Shown: positions 7,938 to 15,036 of the stretch, piece by piece | Layout of the letters: each line of letters opens with the position of its first letter | Numbering within the stretch: position 1 is the first letter of the stretch | Assembly (NCBI GenBank): GCA_964370315.1 | Contig: CAYJIS010000040.1 | Span: 1-18,736, forward strand | Source: CAYJFX01 sp964370315 | GTDB lineage: Bacteria > Spirochaetota > Spirochaetia > Treponematales > Treponemataceae | DNA length: 18,736 nucleotides | Direction of reading: 5' to 3' | Program-made: the position numbers and the translations under genes | Notes under the pieces: model-generated | The model's input: the letters and a program-made list of their open reading frames with translations, nothing else | Told to the model about the DNA's origin: nothing | The model's database searches: none

Positions 7938-9514
7938 ACTACATACTAATCCTCGGTGCAGGATTAATGCAAGAGCCAGCTATAAAAACTGCAAAAGAAC
8001 TAGGTTATAAAACAATTGTTTTCGATGGTAACAATAATGCTGCGTGTAAATCTATAGCTGATATATTTGAGCATATTGATTTACGAGATACTGATAGTAT
8101 CGTATCTCGCGCACTCGAAATACACAGAAAAAAGCCCTTGTCTGCAGTCTTTACTGCTGGCACTGATTTTTCATATGCAGTTTCTTGTGTTGCTAACGCA
8201 TGCAATTTACCATCACACTCAGTTCAAGCATCTAAAAATGCTAGCGACAAAATTTTAATGAGGTCCTGCTTTGAAAAAGCTGGTGTTCCATCACCAAATT
8301 TCATGGAATTAACAAAAGCAACGAGCAAACTCGAAATTCATAATTTTGTTTCAAAAGTTGGTTATCCTGTTGTAATTAAACCTTGCGACAATATGGGTGC
8401 TAGAGGATGCAGACTTGTAAGAGAATCTGATGAAATCGAAAGCGCAATTGAAGATGCAATTTTTTATTCAAAAACGAGTAGGGTAATCATCGAAGAATAT
8501 ATGGAAGGCCCAGAATTTTCAATTGATGCATTGGTATATGATAGTCAAGTTACTATAACCGGCTTTGCAGATAGGCATATTTTTTATCCTCCTTACTTTA
8601 TTGAAATGGGGCATTCAATGCCAACTGATATTGATAATAATAATTATGTTGAGCTCATTAAAGTTTTTGTACAAGGAATTAAAGCGCTAGGTTTAACACA
8701 TGGTGCAGCAAAGGCTGATATAAAACTTACAAAAAAAGGCGTAATGGTTGGTGAAATTGCTGCGAGACTTTCTGGCGGCTATATGTCTGGATGGACGTTT
8801 CCTTACGCATCAGGATTAAATCTAACATCACAAGCTTTATTAGTTGCATTAAATAAAACGCCTGAGCTTTTATACGATGGCAGAAAATTGCTTTTAGATA
8901 CAGAAAGTGGTTTTAATGGTGTATATGATTACCCCTGTAAAAAGCATTGTGTTGAACGTGCATGGATTTCACTGCCTGGAAGCATAGATTCCTTAACGTA
9001 TAACAACAATATTGAAAATGTAAAAGATATTTTTCCTAGATTGCAAAAAGGTGATAACGCTGTATTTCCTGTGAATAATGTTCAAAAAGCTGGAAATGTA
9101 ATTTGTGTTGGAAAGAGTAGAGAAGAGGCTGCAAGCATAGCTCAGAAAGCTATAAAAGATGTTTTTTTAGACCTTTCAAAAAATAATGAAGTTACAAAAT
9201 CTTTTTTATATGATTCATTACATACTGAATTCCCTCCATCAGCGTTTGTATTACCGATGAAAGTATATGCAAATGTTGACGAAGTTATCAATAATGACGA
9301 TATATATAACAATAATAAGATTGAATTACCCTTATTTTTAAAGGGATATGAAAATGAAAAAGATTGGAATGGAATAACACTCAAAGAGTGTGTCGCCATT
9401 GTAAATGAAAAATTAAAAGAAAATAAACATTTAGCTTTACGCGATAAAAATGCTCATGTTTTACACAGTCTAATTAGAGGTAGTTATCAGGGAGCCCTCT
9501 TTCATTTTTTATAG
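7934..9514 (+). CDS. ATP-grasp ligase with extra C-terminal domain
   Basis: This 526-residue protein is a cytoplasmic ATP-grasp enzyme, a superfamily that joins a carboxylate to an amine or thiol through an acyl-phosphate. The Rossmann-like pre-ATP-grasp domain opens with ILILGAGLMQEPAI. ATP-binding landmarks follow: GYPVVIKPCDNMGARG (glycine-rich lid), VIIEEYMEGPEFSIDA, KADIKL, and EIAARLSGG with metal-ligand E274 and R278. The core resembles carbamoyl-phosphate-synthase-like or PylC-type ligases and ends near residue 395. The last 110 residues or so (from about DSLHTEFPP) match nothing I recognise. The start overlaps the previous stop as ATGA and has AAGGA upstream. Its place at the end of the overlapping set suggests it adds an amino-acid or similar group in the same pathway; this is inference. 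Confidence 0.8.
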   Translation: MNYILILGAGLMQEPAIKTAKELGYKTIVFDGNNNAACKSIADIFEHIDLRDTDSIVSRALEIHRKKPLSAVFTAGTDFSYAVSCVANACNLPSHSVQASKNASDKILMRSCFEKAGVPSPNFMELTKATSKLEIHNFVSKVGYPVVIKPCDNMGARGCRLVRESDEIESAIEDAIFYSKTSRVIIEEYMEGPEFSIDALVYDSQVTITGFADRHIFYPPYFIEMGHSMPTDIDNNNYVELIKVFVQGIKALGLTHGAAKADIKLTKKGVMVGEIAARLSGGYMSGWTFPYASGLNLTSQALLVALNKTPELLYDGRKLLLDTESGFNGVYDYPCKKHCVERAWISLPGSIDSLTYNNNIENVKDIFPRLQKGDNAVFPVNNVQKAGNVICVGKSREEAASIAQKAIKDVFLDLSKNNEVTKSFLYDSLHTEFPPSAFVLPMKVYANVDEVINNDDIYNNNKIELPLFLKGYENEKDWNGITLKECVAIVNEKLKENKHLALRDKNAHVLHSLIRGSYQGALFHFL

Positions 9515-9545
9515 TTTTTTGATAGTATATTGTTATAGGTGGGAT

Positions 9546-10589
9546 ATGAAAAAAATAATAAGTCTACTTGTATGTATATTCTCCATTTTTGTTACGTATG
9601 CTCAAGTTCCAAAGGGATACATAAGTTTATCTGAAGTAGCAGAAAAAACACAATCAAACCTCTATTGGGATAGCATGAGCTCAAATGGTATGCTCGAAAA
9701 AGACGGACATTTTTTAAATTTTTCAGCAAACAACCCTTTAATTATCTTTGATTACAATAAAGTTAAAGCAGTTGCTATGCCTATAAACTATAATGGTACC
9801 ATATATGCAGATTCCGATTTTTTAACAGCGGCACAAGAGCTTTTTAAAGAACTCCCACCAGAAATAAATTTCCGAATTGGTGCAATTATTATTGATGCTG
9901 GACATGGAGGAAAAGACCCTGGAGCTGTGGGTACGCATGAAATTGGTGGTAAAACAGTAACGCAGTATGAAAAGGATATCTGTCTTCACGTAGCTAAAGA
10001 ATTGCATGTGCAGCTGTCTAGGACGTATTCAGATAAAAAGATTTTACTAACAAGAGATGACGATACATTTCTAAGCTTAGAAGAACGAACAGATATAGCA
10101 AATGATGTAAAGCTAGAAGAACATGAAGCAATTTTGTATGTATCAATTCATGTTAACTCAGCTCTTAATAAACAGGCTACTGGATATGAGGTTTGGTATT
10201 TAAGCCCAGGGTATAGACGAACATTAATTGACGATTCACAAGCAGGAAATGTAGAAGAAGAAGTTGCAACGATTATTAATTCTATGCTCGAAGAAGAGTT
10301 TACAACTGAAAGCGTATTAATCGCTAAGTATATTTTGGATGGACTCGATGCTCAAATAGGGACGCTTAGTCCTTCAAGAGGAATAAAAGAAGAAGAATGG
10401 TTTGTGGTAAAAAATGCTAAAATGCCTAGCGTATTAGTAGAGTTGGGTTTTATTTCAAATGCAGAAGAAGCTGCACTCTTATATGACAAAGAGTACTTGC
10501 ATAAAACCATGCTTGGAATATATAATGGACTTACAGCCTTTGTAACGCACTTTGAACAATCTAGGGGTTTCACAGGCTCTACTCGTTAG
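9546..10589 (+). CDS. Secreted N-acetylmuramoyl-L-alanine amidase (Amidase_3, AmiC-like)
   Basis: The 347-residue zinc amidase cleaves the bond between N-acetylmuramic acid and the peptide stem of peptidoglycan, in the periplasm. A signal peptide covers about residues 1-19 (cleavage after TYA). Residues 20-105 are a small N-terminal domain resembling a copper-amine-oxidase-like or AMIN-type module. The catalytic domain has IIIDAGHGGKDPGAVG (H120), E142, SIHVN (H202) and VLVELGFISN (E299), the three zinc ligands and the catalytic Glu. The frame opens at a TTG at 9519, but ATG 9546 is chosen because AGGTGGG (9537-9543) precedes it and residue 1 then starts a normal signal peptide. It lies upstream of a GerMN protein and flaA, an order I recall from T. 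pallidum TP0247-TP0249. A role in cell separation or flagellar passage through the wall is possible. Confidence 0.9.
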   Translation: MKKIISLLVCIFSIFVTYAQVPKGYISLSEVAEKTQSNLYWDSMSSNGMLEKDGHFLNFSANNPLIIFDYNKVKAVAMPINYNGTIYADSDFLTAAQELFKELPPEINFRIGAIIIDAGHGGKDPGAVGTHEIGGKTVTQYEKDICLHVAKELHVQLSRTYSDKKILLTRDDDTFLSLEERTDIANDVKLEEHEAILYVSIHVNSALNKQATGYEVWYLSPGYRRTLIDDSQAGNVEEEVATIINSMLEEEFTTESVLIAKYILDGLDAQIGTLSPSRGIKEEEWFVVKNAKMPSVLVELGFISNAEEAALLYDKEYLHKTMLGIYNGLTAFVTHFEQSRGFTGSTR

Positions 10590-10624
10590 ATGAGTAAATA
10601 TTTTTATAATGGTGAAGTACACGT

Positions 10625-11083
10625 ATGCAAATTAAAATGAATTCATTACAAAAAAAATTAGTATTGGTATGTATTGGTTTACTGCTAGTTTCTCTAGCGC
10701 TGTATATTATCTTTAATCCAGGTACAAAAGTAATATACCTATTTGAATCTTTAGATTCAGAAACCTTACACTCAGAAATAAGATATATACCTAGGAATAC
10801 TGTTCAGGGAGAATTACATTTCTTTGTTGATGAGTTATTACTAGGTCCAATCTCAAATAGATACAAACCTTTGTTTGCAAATGGAACAAGGGCACTTTCA
10901 TGTTTTTTAGGAGAAAATGGGACTCTATACATAAATTTAAATGAAAATGCACTTTTTGAAGGAAATGAGTCGTCAAAAACACTATTTGCTGTAGAATTAT
11001 TGAAAAAAAATGTGCTCAAAAACTATAAATATGTCGATAATATAGATGTATTTATAATGGGCAATTTAGTTGCACAAAAGTAA
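10625..11083 (+). CDS. Membrane-anchored GerMN-domain protein
   Basis: This 152-residue protein has one N-terminal membrane segment (about residues 10-29, VLVCIGLLLVSLALYIIF) and a short outer domain with the GerMN pattern. That pattern is FFVDELLLGPIS, then LYINLNENALF, then a final VDNIDVFIMGN strand. GerMN domains occur in spore-germination and envelope proteins and are thought to bind or organise peptidoglycan-associated partners; no enzymatic function is established. GGTGAAG at 10611-10617 precedes ATG 10625; an in-frame ATG at 10637 is also possible. It follows the amidase by 35 bases with no terminator, so the two are probably co-transcribed and may work together at the cell wall. Confidence 0.72.
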   Translation: MQIKMNSLQKKLVLVCIGLLLVSLALYIIFNPGTKVIYLFESLDSETLHSEIRYIPRNTVQGELHFFVDELLLGPISNRYKPLFANGTRALSCFLGENGTLYINLNENALFEGNESSKTLFAVELLKKNVLKNYKYVDNIDVFIMGNLVAQK

Positions 11084-11113
11084 CAAAAAAGTGCTAATTT
11101 TATCAAAAAAGCA

Positions 11114-11147
11114 TTGACAAAATGTTATATAGAGTGTAACCTATAAA
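11114..11147 (+). promoter_or_regulatory. Candidate promoter for flaA
   Basis: A perfect TTGACA lies at 11114-11119 in the 112-base gap before flaA. The -10 element is less certain. At 17-bp spacing the hexamer is TAACCT (3 of 6 matches), while the better TATAAA at 11142-11147 is 22 bases away. No FliA-type motif was seen. That agrees with sheath protein FlaA generally being under a housekeeping-type promoter in spirochaetes. Confidence 0.5.
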
Positions 11148-11195
11148 GTGTTAGTATTATAAATTATATACTTTAAATACAAAAAGGAGTTTTGA

Positions 11196-12251
11196 ATGAA
11201 AAAGTATTTATTTTTCTTGGCAGTCTTACTTCTAGTTGCAGGGAACTTCGCCTTTGGTGAAAAAGCAACTATTATTGACTTTGCAGCACTTGAACCGGAT
11301 ATCGTAGCCGGTGAAGATGGCAATCCAACAGTTCATTCTAGAACAGCTATGGATTTTTCTGAGATTTCAGCTACAAAATTTGATGATGATCAGAAAGCAC
11401 TTATGAGGGCATCACTAGCCTTACCAGATTGGGAAGTTGTTCTTAACTCTTCAGCCCAAACAACAACTAATATGAAACACTCAGTAGTTAAAGCTGCACC
11501 TAACGTGTCAGGACCTTATCAAGGTTTAAATGTAATGGGTGTTAGAGTTCTATTTCCTACAGCTCCAGTAAATGCTAATGCAAGAATCGAACCTGCGTTT
11601 GAAATACCTGCATTTGAACCTATGGCTGACATAGATGAAAACGGGCAAGTTGTAGTTGGTACAGAACAAGCAGGAAACTTCAGATTTAGAAAACTAGCTG
11701 ATGATGCACATGGTTATGGTGTATTAGGAAACGTTGGAACACTTAAATCAATTTCATTAACTACTCTTGGTAATAACTATCCACATGCAGTTTATGTTTT
11801 ACTATCAGACAATGATGGTGTTGAAAGAAGATACTACATGGGTACATTAAACTTCGATGGATGGAAAAACCTTATTTGGAATAACCCTGATTATGTATCA
11901 GATATTCGTGATAGAGAAATCAGAGTATACCCAGTATATCCACGCGGATTACCTTTTGTAAAGTTTGAAGGTCTATTAGTAACGAGAGATGGTTCACACG
12001 CTGGTGGAGATTTTATTGGATACTTTAAACAAGTTGACATTATTTATGATCGTGCTGTTGCTGTAACAGAACGAGACATTCTTGATGAAGACCTATGGGG
12101 AATTATTACTGAGCAAGAAGACAGAAGACAAGCACTTGAATTAAGCCGATTTGGTACACTTCAAGTAACTCGCTTCATTGAGGAAAGTAATCTTGCAAGA
12201 GAAGAAGCATTTAGTTCTGCTGTAACAGGCAACGAAGATGCTGCTCAATAA
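11196..12251 (+). CDS. flaA: Flagellar filament outer layer (sheath) protein FlaA
   Basis: This 351-residue protein is the spirochaete FlaA, which coats the FlaB filament core of periplasmic flagella. A signal peptide occupies residues 1-21 (MKKYLFFLAVLLLVAGNFAFG), fitting its Sec-dependent export, unlike FlaB flagellins, which leave through the flagellar export apparatus. Family landmarks include VMGVRVLFPTAP, LTTLGNNYPHAVYVLLSD, LIWNNPDYVSDIRDREIRV, YPVYPRGLPFVKFEGLLV and GGDFIGYFKQVDIIYDRA. The length is normal for FlaA. A strong AAGGAG (11184-11189) lies six bases before ATG 11196. Codon use looks richer in optimal codons than the neighbours, fitting high expression. It has its own promoter region upstream and a terminator just downstream, so it is probably mostly a single-gene transcript. 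Confidence 0.95.
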   Translation: MKKYLFFLAVLLLVAGNFAFGEKATIIDFAALEPDIVAGEDGNPTVHSRTAMDFSEISATKFDDDQKALMRASLALPDWEVVLNSSAQTTTNMKHSVVKAAPNVSGPYQGLNVMGVRVLFPTAPVNANARIEPAFEIPAFEPMADIDENGQVVVGTEQAGNFRFRKLADDAHGYGVLGNVGTLKSISLTTLGNNYPHAVYVLLSDNDGVERRYYMGTLNFDGWKNLIWNNPDYVSDIRDREIRVYPVYPRGLPFVKFEGLLVTRDGSHAGGDFIGYFKQVDIIYDRAVAVTERDILDEDLWGIITEQEDRRQALELSRFGTLQVTRFIEESNLAREEAFSSAVTGNEDAAQ

Positions 12252-12271
12252 AACTTCTTATATCTAATTAT

Positions 12272-12300
12272 AAACGCCTTCCAAGTGAGGGCGTTTTTTT
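12272..12300 (+). terminator. Rho-independent terminator after flaA
   Basis: AAACGCC (12272-12278) pairs perfectly with GGCGTTT (12290-12296) across an 11-base loop. The stem runs directly into a T-tract ending at 12300, 21 bases after the flaA stop. The T-tract abuts the -35 element of the next gene. Confidence 0.88.
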
Positions 12301-12301
12301 A

Positions 12302-12330
12302 TTGCCATATTTTCAAAGCTGTGTTATACT
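12302..12330 (+). promoter_or_regulatory. Sigma70-type extended -10 promoter for a leaderless transcript
   Basis: TTGCCA (12302-12307) and TATACT (12325-12330) are separated by exactly 17 bases, with TG one base before the -10 (extended -10). A six-base discriminator (12331-12336) places the predicted +1 on the A of the ATG at 12337. No Shine-Dalgarno is present upstream of that ATG. Confidence 0.75.
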
Positions 12331-12336
12331 GTAAAT

Positions 12337-13614
12337 ATGGCAAAGAAGACGAATGCAATAACAAAATCTAAGGACATACTTAAAGCATTACATTCTCGCT
12401 TAGACCCAATTTTTTCAAAGCTTTTATCTGCACTCGAAACAGATTTAAGATCTAATTTAAAATTAATTTCAATGCCTTCATATAAGGCACGTGTCAAAAA
12501 CTTTGAAAGTTATTATCGTAAATTAAAAAAAATTAATAATTCAAATAGTTCAACTTCCGAAATCCCACTGATAAATGATTTATTAGGCTTACGTGTAATA
12601 TGTCCATTTTTAGAAGATGTTTCAATTATTGAAAATCAGTTAACTAAAATGTATTCAGTAGTTGAAATTGAAAAAAAGGGAGCAGAAAGAAATTTTAGTG
12701 AGTTTGGGTATGAGTCTATTCATGTTTTAATCGAAGTACCAAAAGCATTAATTCAAGAAAAATGTACGAAAGAAGAAATACTTCTTTTACCCAAAGAAGT
12801 ATTGTGTGAAGTACAAATACGTACTGTACTACAAGATGCATGGGCAGAAGTTGAACATGAGCTTATTTATAAAGCCGAGTTTTCGCCTTTTGATTTACCA
12901 CTACGGCGAAAGTTGTATTCTATGAATGCAACTCTAAACTTAGCTGAAATAATTTTCCAAGAAATTAGAGACTATCAAAATAAATTAAATGCTGAGTTAG
13001 ATCAACGACGTTATGACTTTTATGAACAAGCAGATGTATTATCTATGAGTAAACTGGATGCCGGAAAAGTTATGTCAGAATCATTCTCTCCTCAAAACAA
13101 TTTTTCTAGTGAATCTCCTTTTATTAAAGGTACTATAGACGACATGGTATTAGAAGCATTGTCTGCCCATAATCTAGGTAATCTAGAAAAAGCAAATGCT
13201 ATTTATACAAAGATTATTAATTATGATCCTAAGCCGAATGATATTATACTATCTGTTATACATAAGCATCGTGGAATGTCATACTTTTCTCAAAATGACT
13301 ATATAAAAGCTCTAGAAGATTTTATTTTATGTGCAAAATATGATAACAAAAATTTTAGAGCTTACTATTACATTGGTATAGTTTACAGTGTTCAAAATAA
13401 TGAAGAAGAAGCCTTAAAAGCATTTGATAAATCTTTGGAAATTAATTCATATCAGGCACACGTACATTATAGAAAAGCTCTTTCCCTATATCATTTAAAC
13501 TTGTTTGAATTGTCTTTACAAAGCCTACAAGAAGCTTTAAAGCTTGGTCTCAACGAAGAGGAGTGTAGTCGATTACAAGCTTTGTTAGAAACAAGATTAA
13601 ATAACTACGATTAG
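12337..13614 (+). CDS. RelA/SpoT-type (p)ppGpp synthetase domain fused to TPR repeats
   Basis: Residues 30-215 form a RelA/SpoT nucleotidyltransferase that should transfer pyrophosphate from ATP to GDP/GTP, making alarmones in the cytoplasm. Visible motifs are LLGLRV with D81 and R86, GYESIH at 124-129, and CEVQIRT with E158, followed by AWAEVEHELIYK. There is no HD hydrolase domain and no TGS or ACT domain, so it resembles a small alarmone synthetase rather than full-length Rel. From about residue 270 to the C-terminus there are several TPR-like repeats (for example AHNLGNLEKANAIYTKII, FRAYYYIGIVYSVQNNEEEALKAF), a protein-interaction surface. The total of 425 residues is longer than typical single-domain alarmone synthetases. 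ATG 12337 is the only start that preserves the domain's N-terminal helix. It is probably expressed alone from its own promoter. Confidence 0.82.
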   Translation: MAKKTNAITKSKDILKALHSRLDPIFSKLLSALETDLRSNLKLISMPSYKARVKNFESYYRKLKKINNSNSSTSEIPLINDLLGLRVICPFLEDVSIIENQLTKMYSVVEIEKKGAERNFSEFGYESIHVLIEVPKALIQEKCTKEEILLLPKEVLCEVQIRTVLQDAWAEVEHELIYKAEFSPFDLPLRRKLYSMNATLNLAEIIFQEIRDYQNKLNAELDQRRYDFYEQADVLSMSKLDAGKVMSESFSPQNNFSSESPFIKGTIDDMVLEALSAHNLGNLEKANAIYTKIINYDPKPNDIILSVIHKHRGMSYFSQNDYIKALEDFILCAKYDNKNFRAYYYIGIVYSVQNNEEEALKAFDKSLEINSYQAHVHYRKALSLYHLNLFELSLQSLQEALKLGLNEEECSRLQALLETRLNNYD

Positions 13615-13620
13615 ATATTA

Positions 13621-13649
13621 TTGAATTAAATATTTTTTTGATGTATAAT
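13621..13649 (+). promoter_or_regulatory. Sigma70-type promoter for the SH3-M48-cyclase genes
   Basis: TTGAAT (13621-13626) and a perfect TATAAT (13644-13649) are separated by 17 bases, seven bases after the stop of the alarmone synthetase gene. The predicted start near 13656 leaves a leader of about 16 nt that contains the AGGATGGTGGA ribosome site. Confidence 0.7.
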
Positions 13650-13671
13650 ACTAATATTAGGATGGTGGAAG

Positions 13672-14142
13672 TTGAAAAAAATTATTTTGTTTTGTATATT
13701 ATCATGTATTACAATTAGTATTTTTGCTAAAGTTGGAGATATAAAATATATCGCTGTTGAAACTATAGAAATTAAGTCTTCAACTGGCTTTTTTTCAAAA
13801 GAAGTAGGAACTGCAACCTATGGAGATGAGGTTATAGTACTTAGTGAAAAAGGAAAATGGACTGAAGTTCAATTAAAAGCTAATCCTTCAATAAAGGGTT
13901 GGGTCAGCCAAACGAGCTTAACTTCTAAGAGAATTGTAAAACGAAATGATAAAACGGTAACTACTTCTGCAGATGAATTAGCATTAGCTGGAAAAGGCTT
14001 TTCCCAAGAAGTAGAAGATTTCTATAAAGAACAAAATAGCATTGATTTTAGTTTAGTTGATGATATTGAAAATGTTTCCGTATCTGATACAGATTTACTT
14101 AATTTTATTACAAATGGTAAGTTGAATGGTGATGCTCAATGA
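13672..14142 (+). CDS. Exported bacterial SH3-domain protein (TTG start)
   Basis: This 156-residue protein has a signal peptide at residues 1-19 (MKKIILFCILSCITISIFA, cleavage before KVGD). Residues 22-85 form a bacterial SH3 domain: an N-terminal IAVETIEIKSS strand, TATYGDEVIVLSEKGKWTEVQL and GWVSQTSL, the last two typical of SH3_3 modules that often bind cell-wall peptides. Residues 86-156 look flexible and acidic with no recognised domain. The start is TTG at 13672, supported by the signal peptide in this frame and GGTGGA just upstream; no ATG in frame exists before the signal sequence. Its last bases overlap the start of the metalloprotease gene as ATGA, so the two are translationally coupled and may act together in the periplasm. 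Confidence 0.78.
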   Translation: MKKIILFCILSCITISIFAKVGDIKYIAVETIEIKSSTGFFSKEVGTATYGDEVIVLSEKGKWTEVQLKANPSIKGWVSQTSLTSKRIVKRNDKTVTTSADELALAGKGFSQEVEDFYKEQNSIDFSLVDDIENVSVSDTDLLNFITNGKLNGDAQ

Positions 14143-15020
14143 AAAAGTTTTTTATTATAAGTTTTTTTACGGTTTTACTATTTAATCTTACATCTTGTAT
14201 AACACTTGATGAATTAACATTTGAAGATGTTGTTGACATAACCGATGCAACTGTAGATGCTATAGGGGCAATTGCTTCAGCCTCTGAAGTAATTGAACCA
14301 AAACAAGAATATTATATTGGTCGTTCGGTTGCTGCAACAATTTTAACAAGCTATGAGCCATACGATACCGATCGTTTTACTAACTATTTAAATGAAATCT
14401 GTCAAACTATAGTTATTAACTCACCAATGCCTTACTTATACAAAGGATACTTTGTACAAGTACTTGATACTGATGAAATTAATGCATTTGCTACCTCTGG
14501 AGGTCATATTCTTATAACGAAAGGCTTATTAGATGTAGCAAATTCAGAGGATGCTCTTGCTGCTGTAATTGCTCATGAAATTGCACATATACAATTGCAA
14601 CATGGTATAAAAGCAATTAAAACGAGCAGAACAACTGCTGCAATAGCAGAAAGTGCCCAAGTAGGATTAATAGTTAGTGGAGATGAAAATCTTCAAGAGA
14701 TTTCTAGTGTCTTTGAAGATGGTGTTGATGAAGTAGTAGAAACTTTAGTAAACTCAGGTTATTCACAAAGCCATGAATATGATGCAGATGCGCTTGCAGT
14801 TTCTTTATTATATACGGCAGGTTATTCTCCACAAGCAATTGTTGACATGTTAACACAATTGGAACTAATGAGTGAAGGGCAAAGAAGAGGGTTTGTTAAT
14901 ACCCATCCAAAACCAGAGAATCGTATTAAACGTGTAGAAAAAGTATTAAATAACTTTGAAATTGTTCAAATTGATGAATCTCGAACTAAACGTTTTTTAT
15001 ATCAAAAACAGTTTTTATAA
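14139..15020 (+). CDS. M48-family zinc metalloprotease lipoprotein
   Basis: This 293-residue envelope protease belongs to peptidase family M48 (YcaL/BepA/LoiP-like), whose characterised members act in outer-membrane protein quality control. The N-terminus is a lipoprotein signal with lipobox LTSC and lipidated C20. The catalytic motif HEIAH is at 146-150 and the third zinc ligand is E213 in SHEYDADALA. GGHILITKGLLD just before the helix and NTHPKPENRIKRV near the end are also typical of the family. Unlike BepA it has no C-terminal TPR domain; the protein ends soon after the NTHP segment. The gene overlaps the SH3 gene by four bases and is followed after 16 bases by the cyclase gene. Substrates are unknown. 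Confidence 0.88.
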   Translation: MKKFFIISFFTVLLFNLTSCITLDELTFEDVVDITDATVDAIGAIASASEVIEPKQEYYIGRSVAATILTSYEPYDTDRFTNYLNEICQTIVINSPMPYLYKGYFVQVLDTDEINAFATSGGHILITKGLLDVANSEDALAAVIAHEIAHIQLQHGIKAIKTSRTTAAIAESAQVGLIVSGDENLQEISSVFEDGVDEVVETLVNSGYSQSHEYDADALAVSLLYTAGYSPQAIVDMLTQLELMSEGQRRGFVNTHPKPENRIKRVEKVLNNFEIVQIDESRTKRFLYQKQFL

Positions 15021-15036
15021 TCTTTATTGGTAGTTT

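Noticed and set aside
9476..9510. Intrinsic terminator at the end of the ATP-grasp gene (AGAGG / CCTCT stem followed by T-rich sequence)
   Set aside because: The stem is only 5 bp with a 15-base loop inside coding sequence, and the T-tract is interrupted; too weak to call.
10605..10610. TATAAT as a -10 box for the GerMN gene
   Set aside because: No -35 at usable spacing, and a start about seven bases downstream would remove the ribosome site at 10611-10617.
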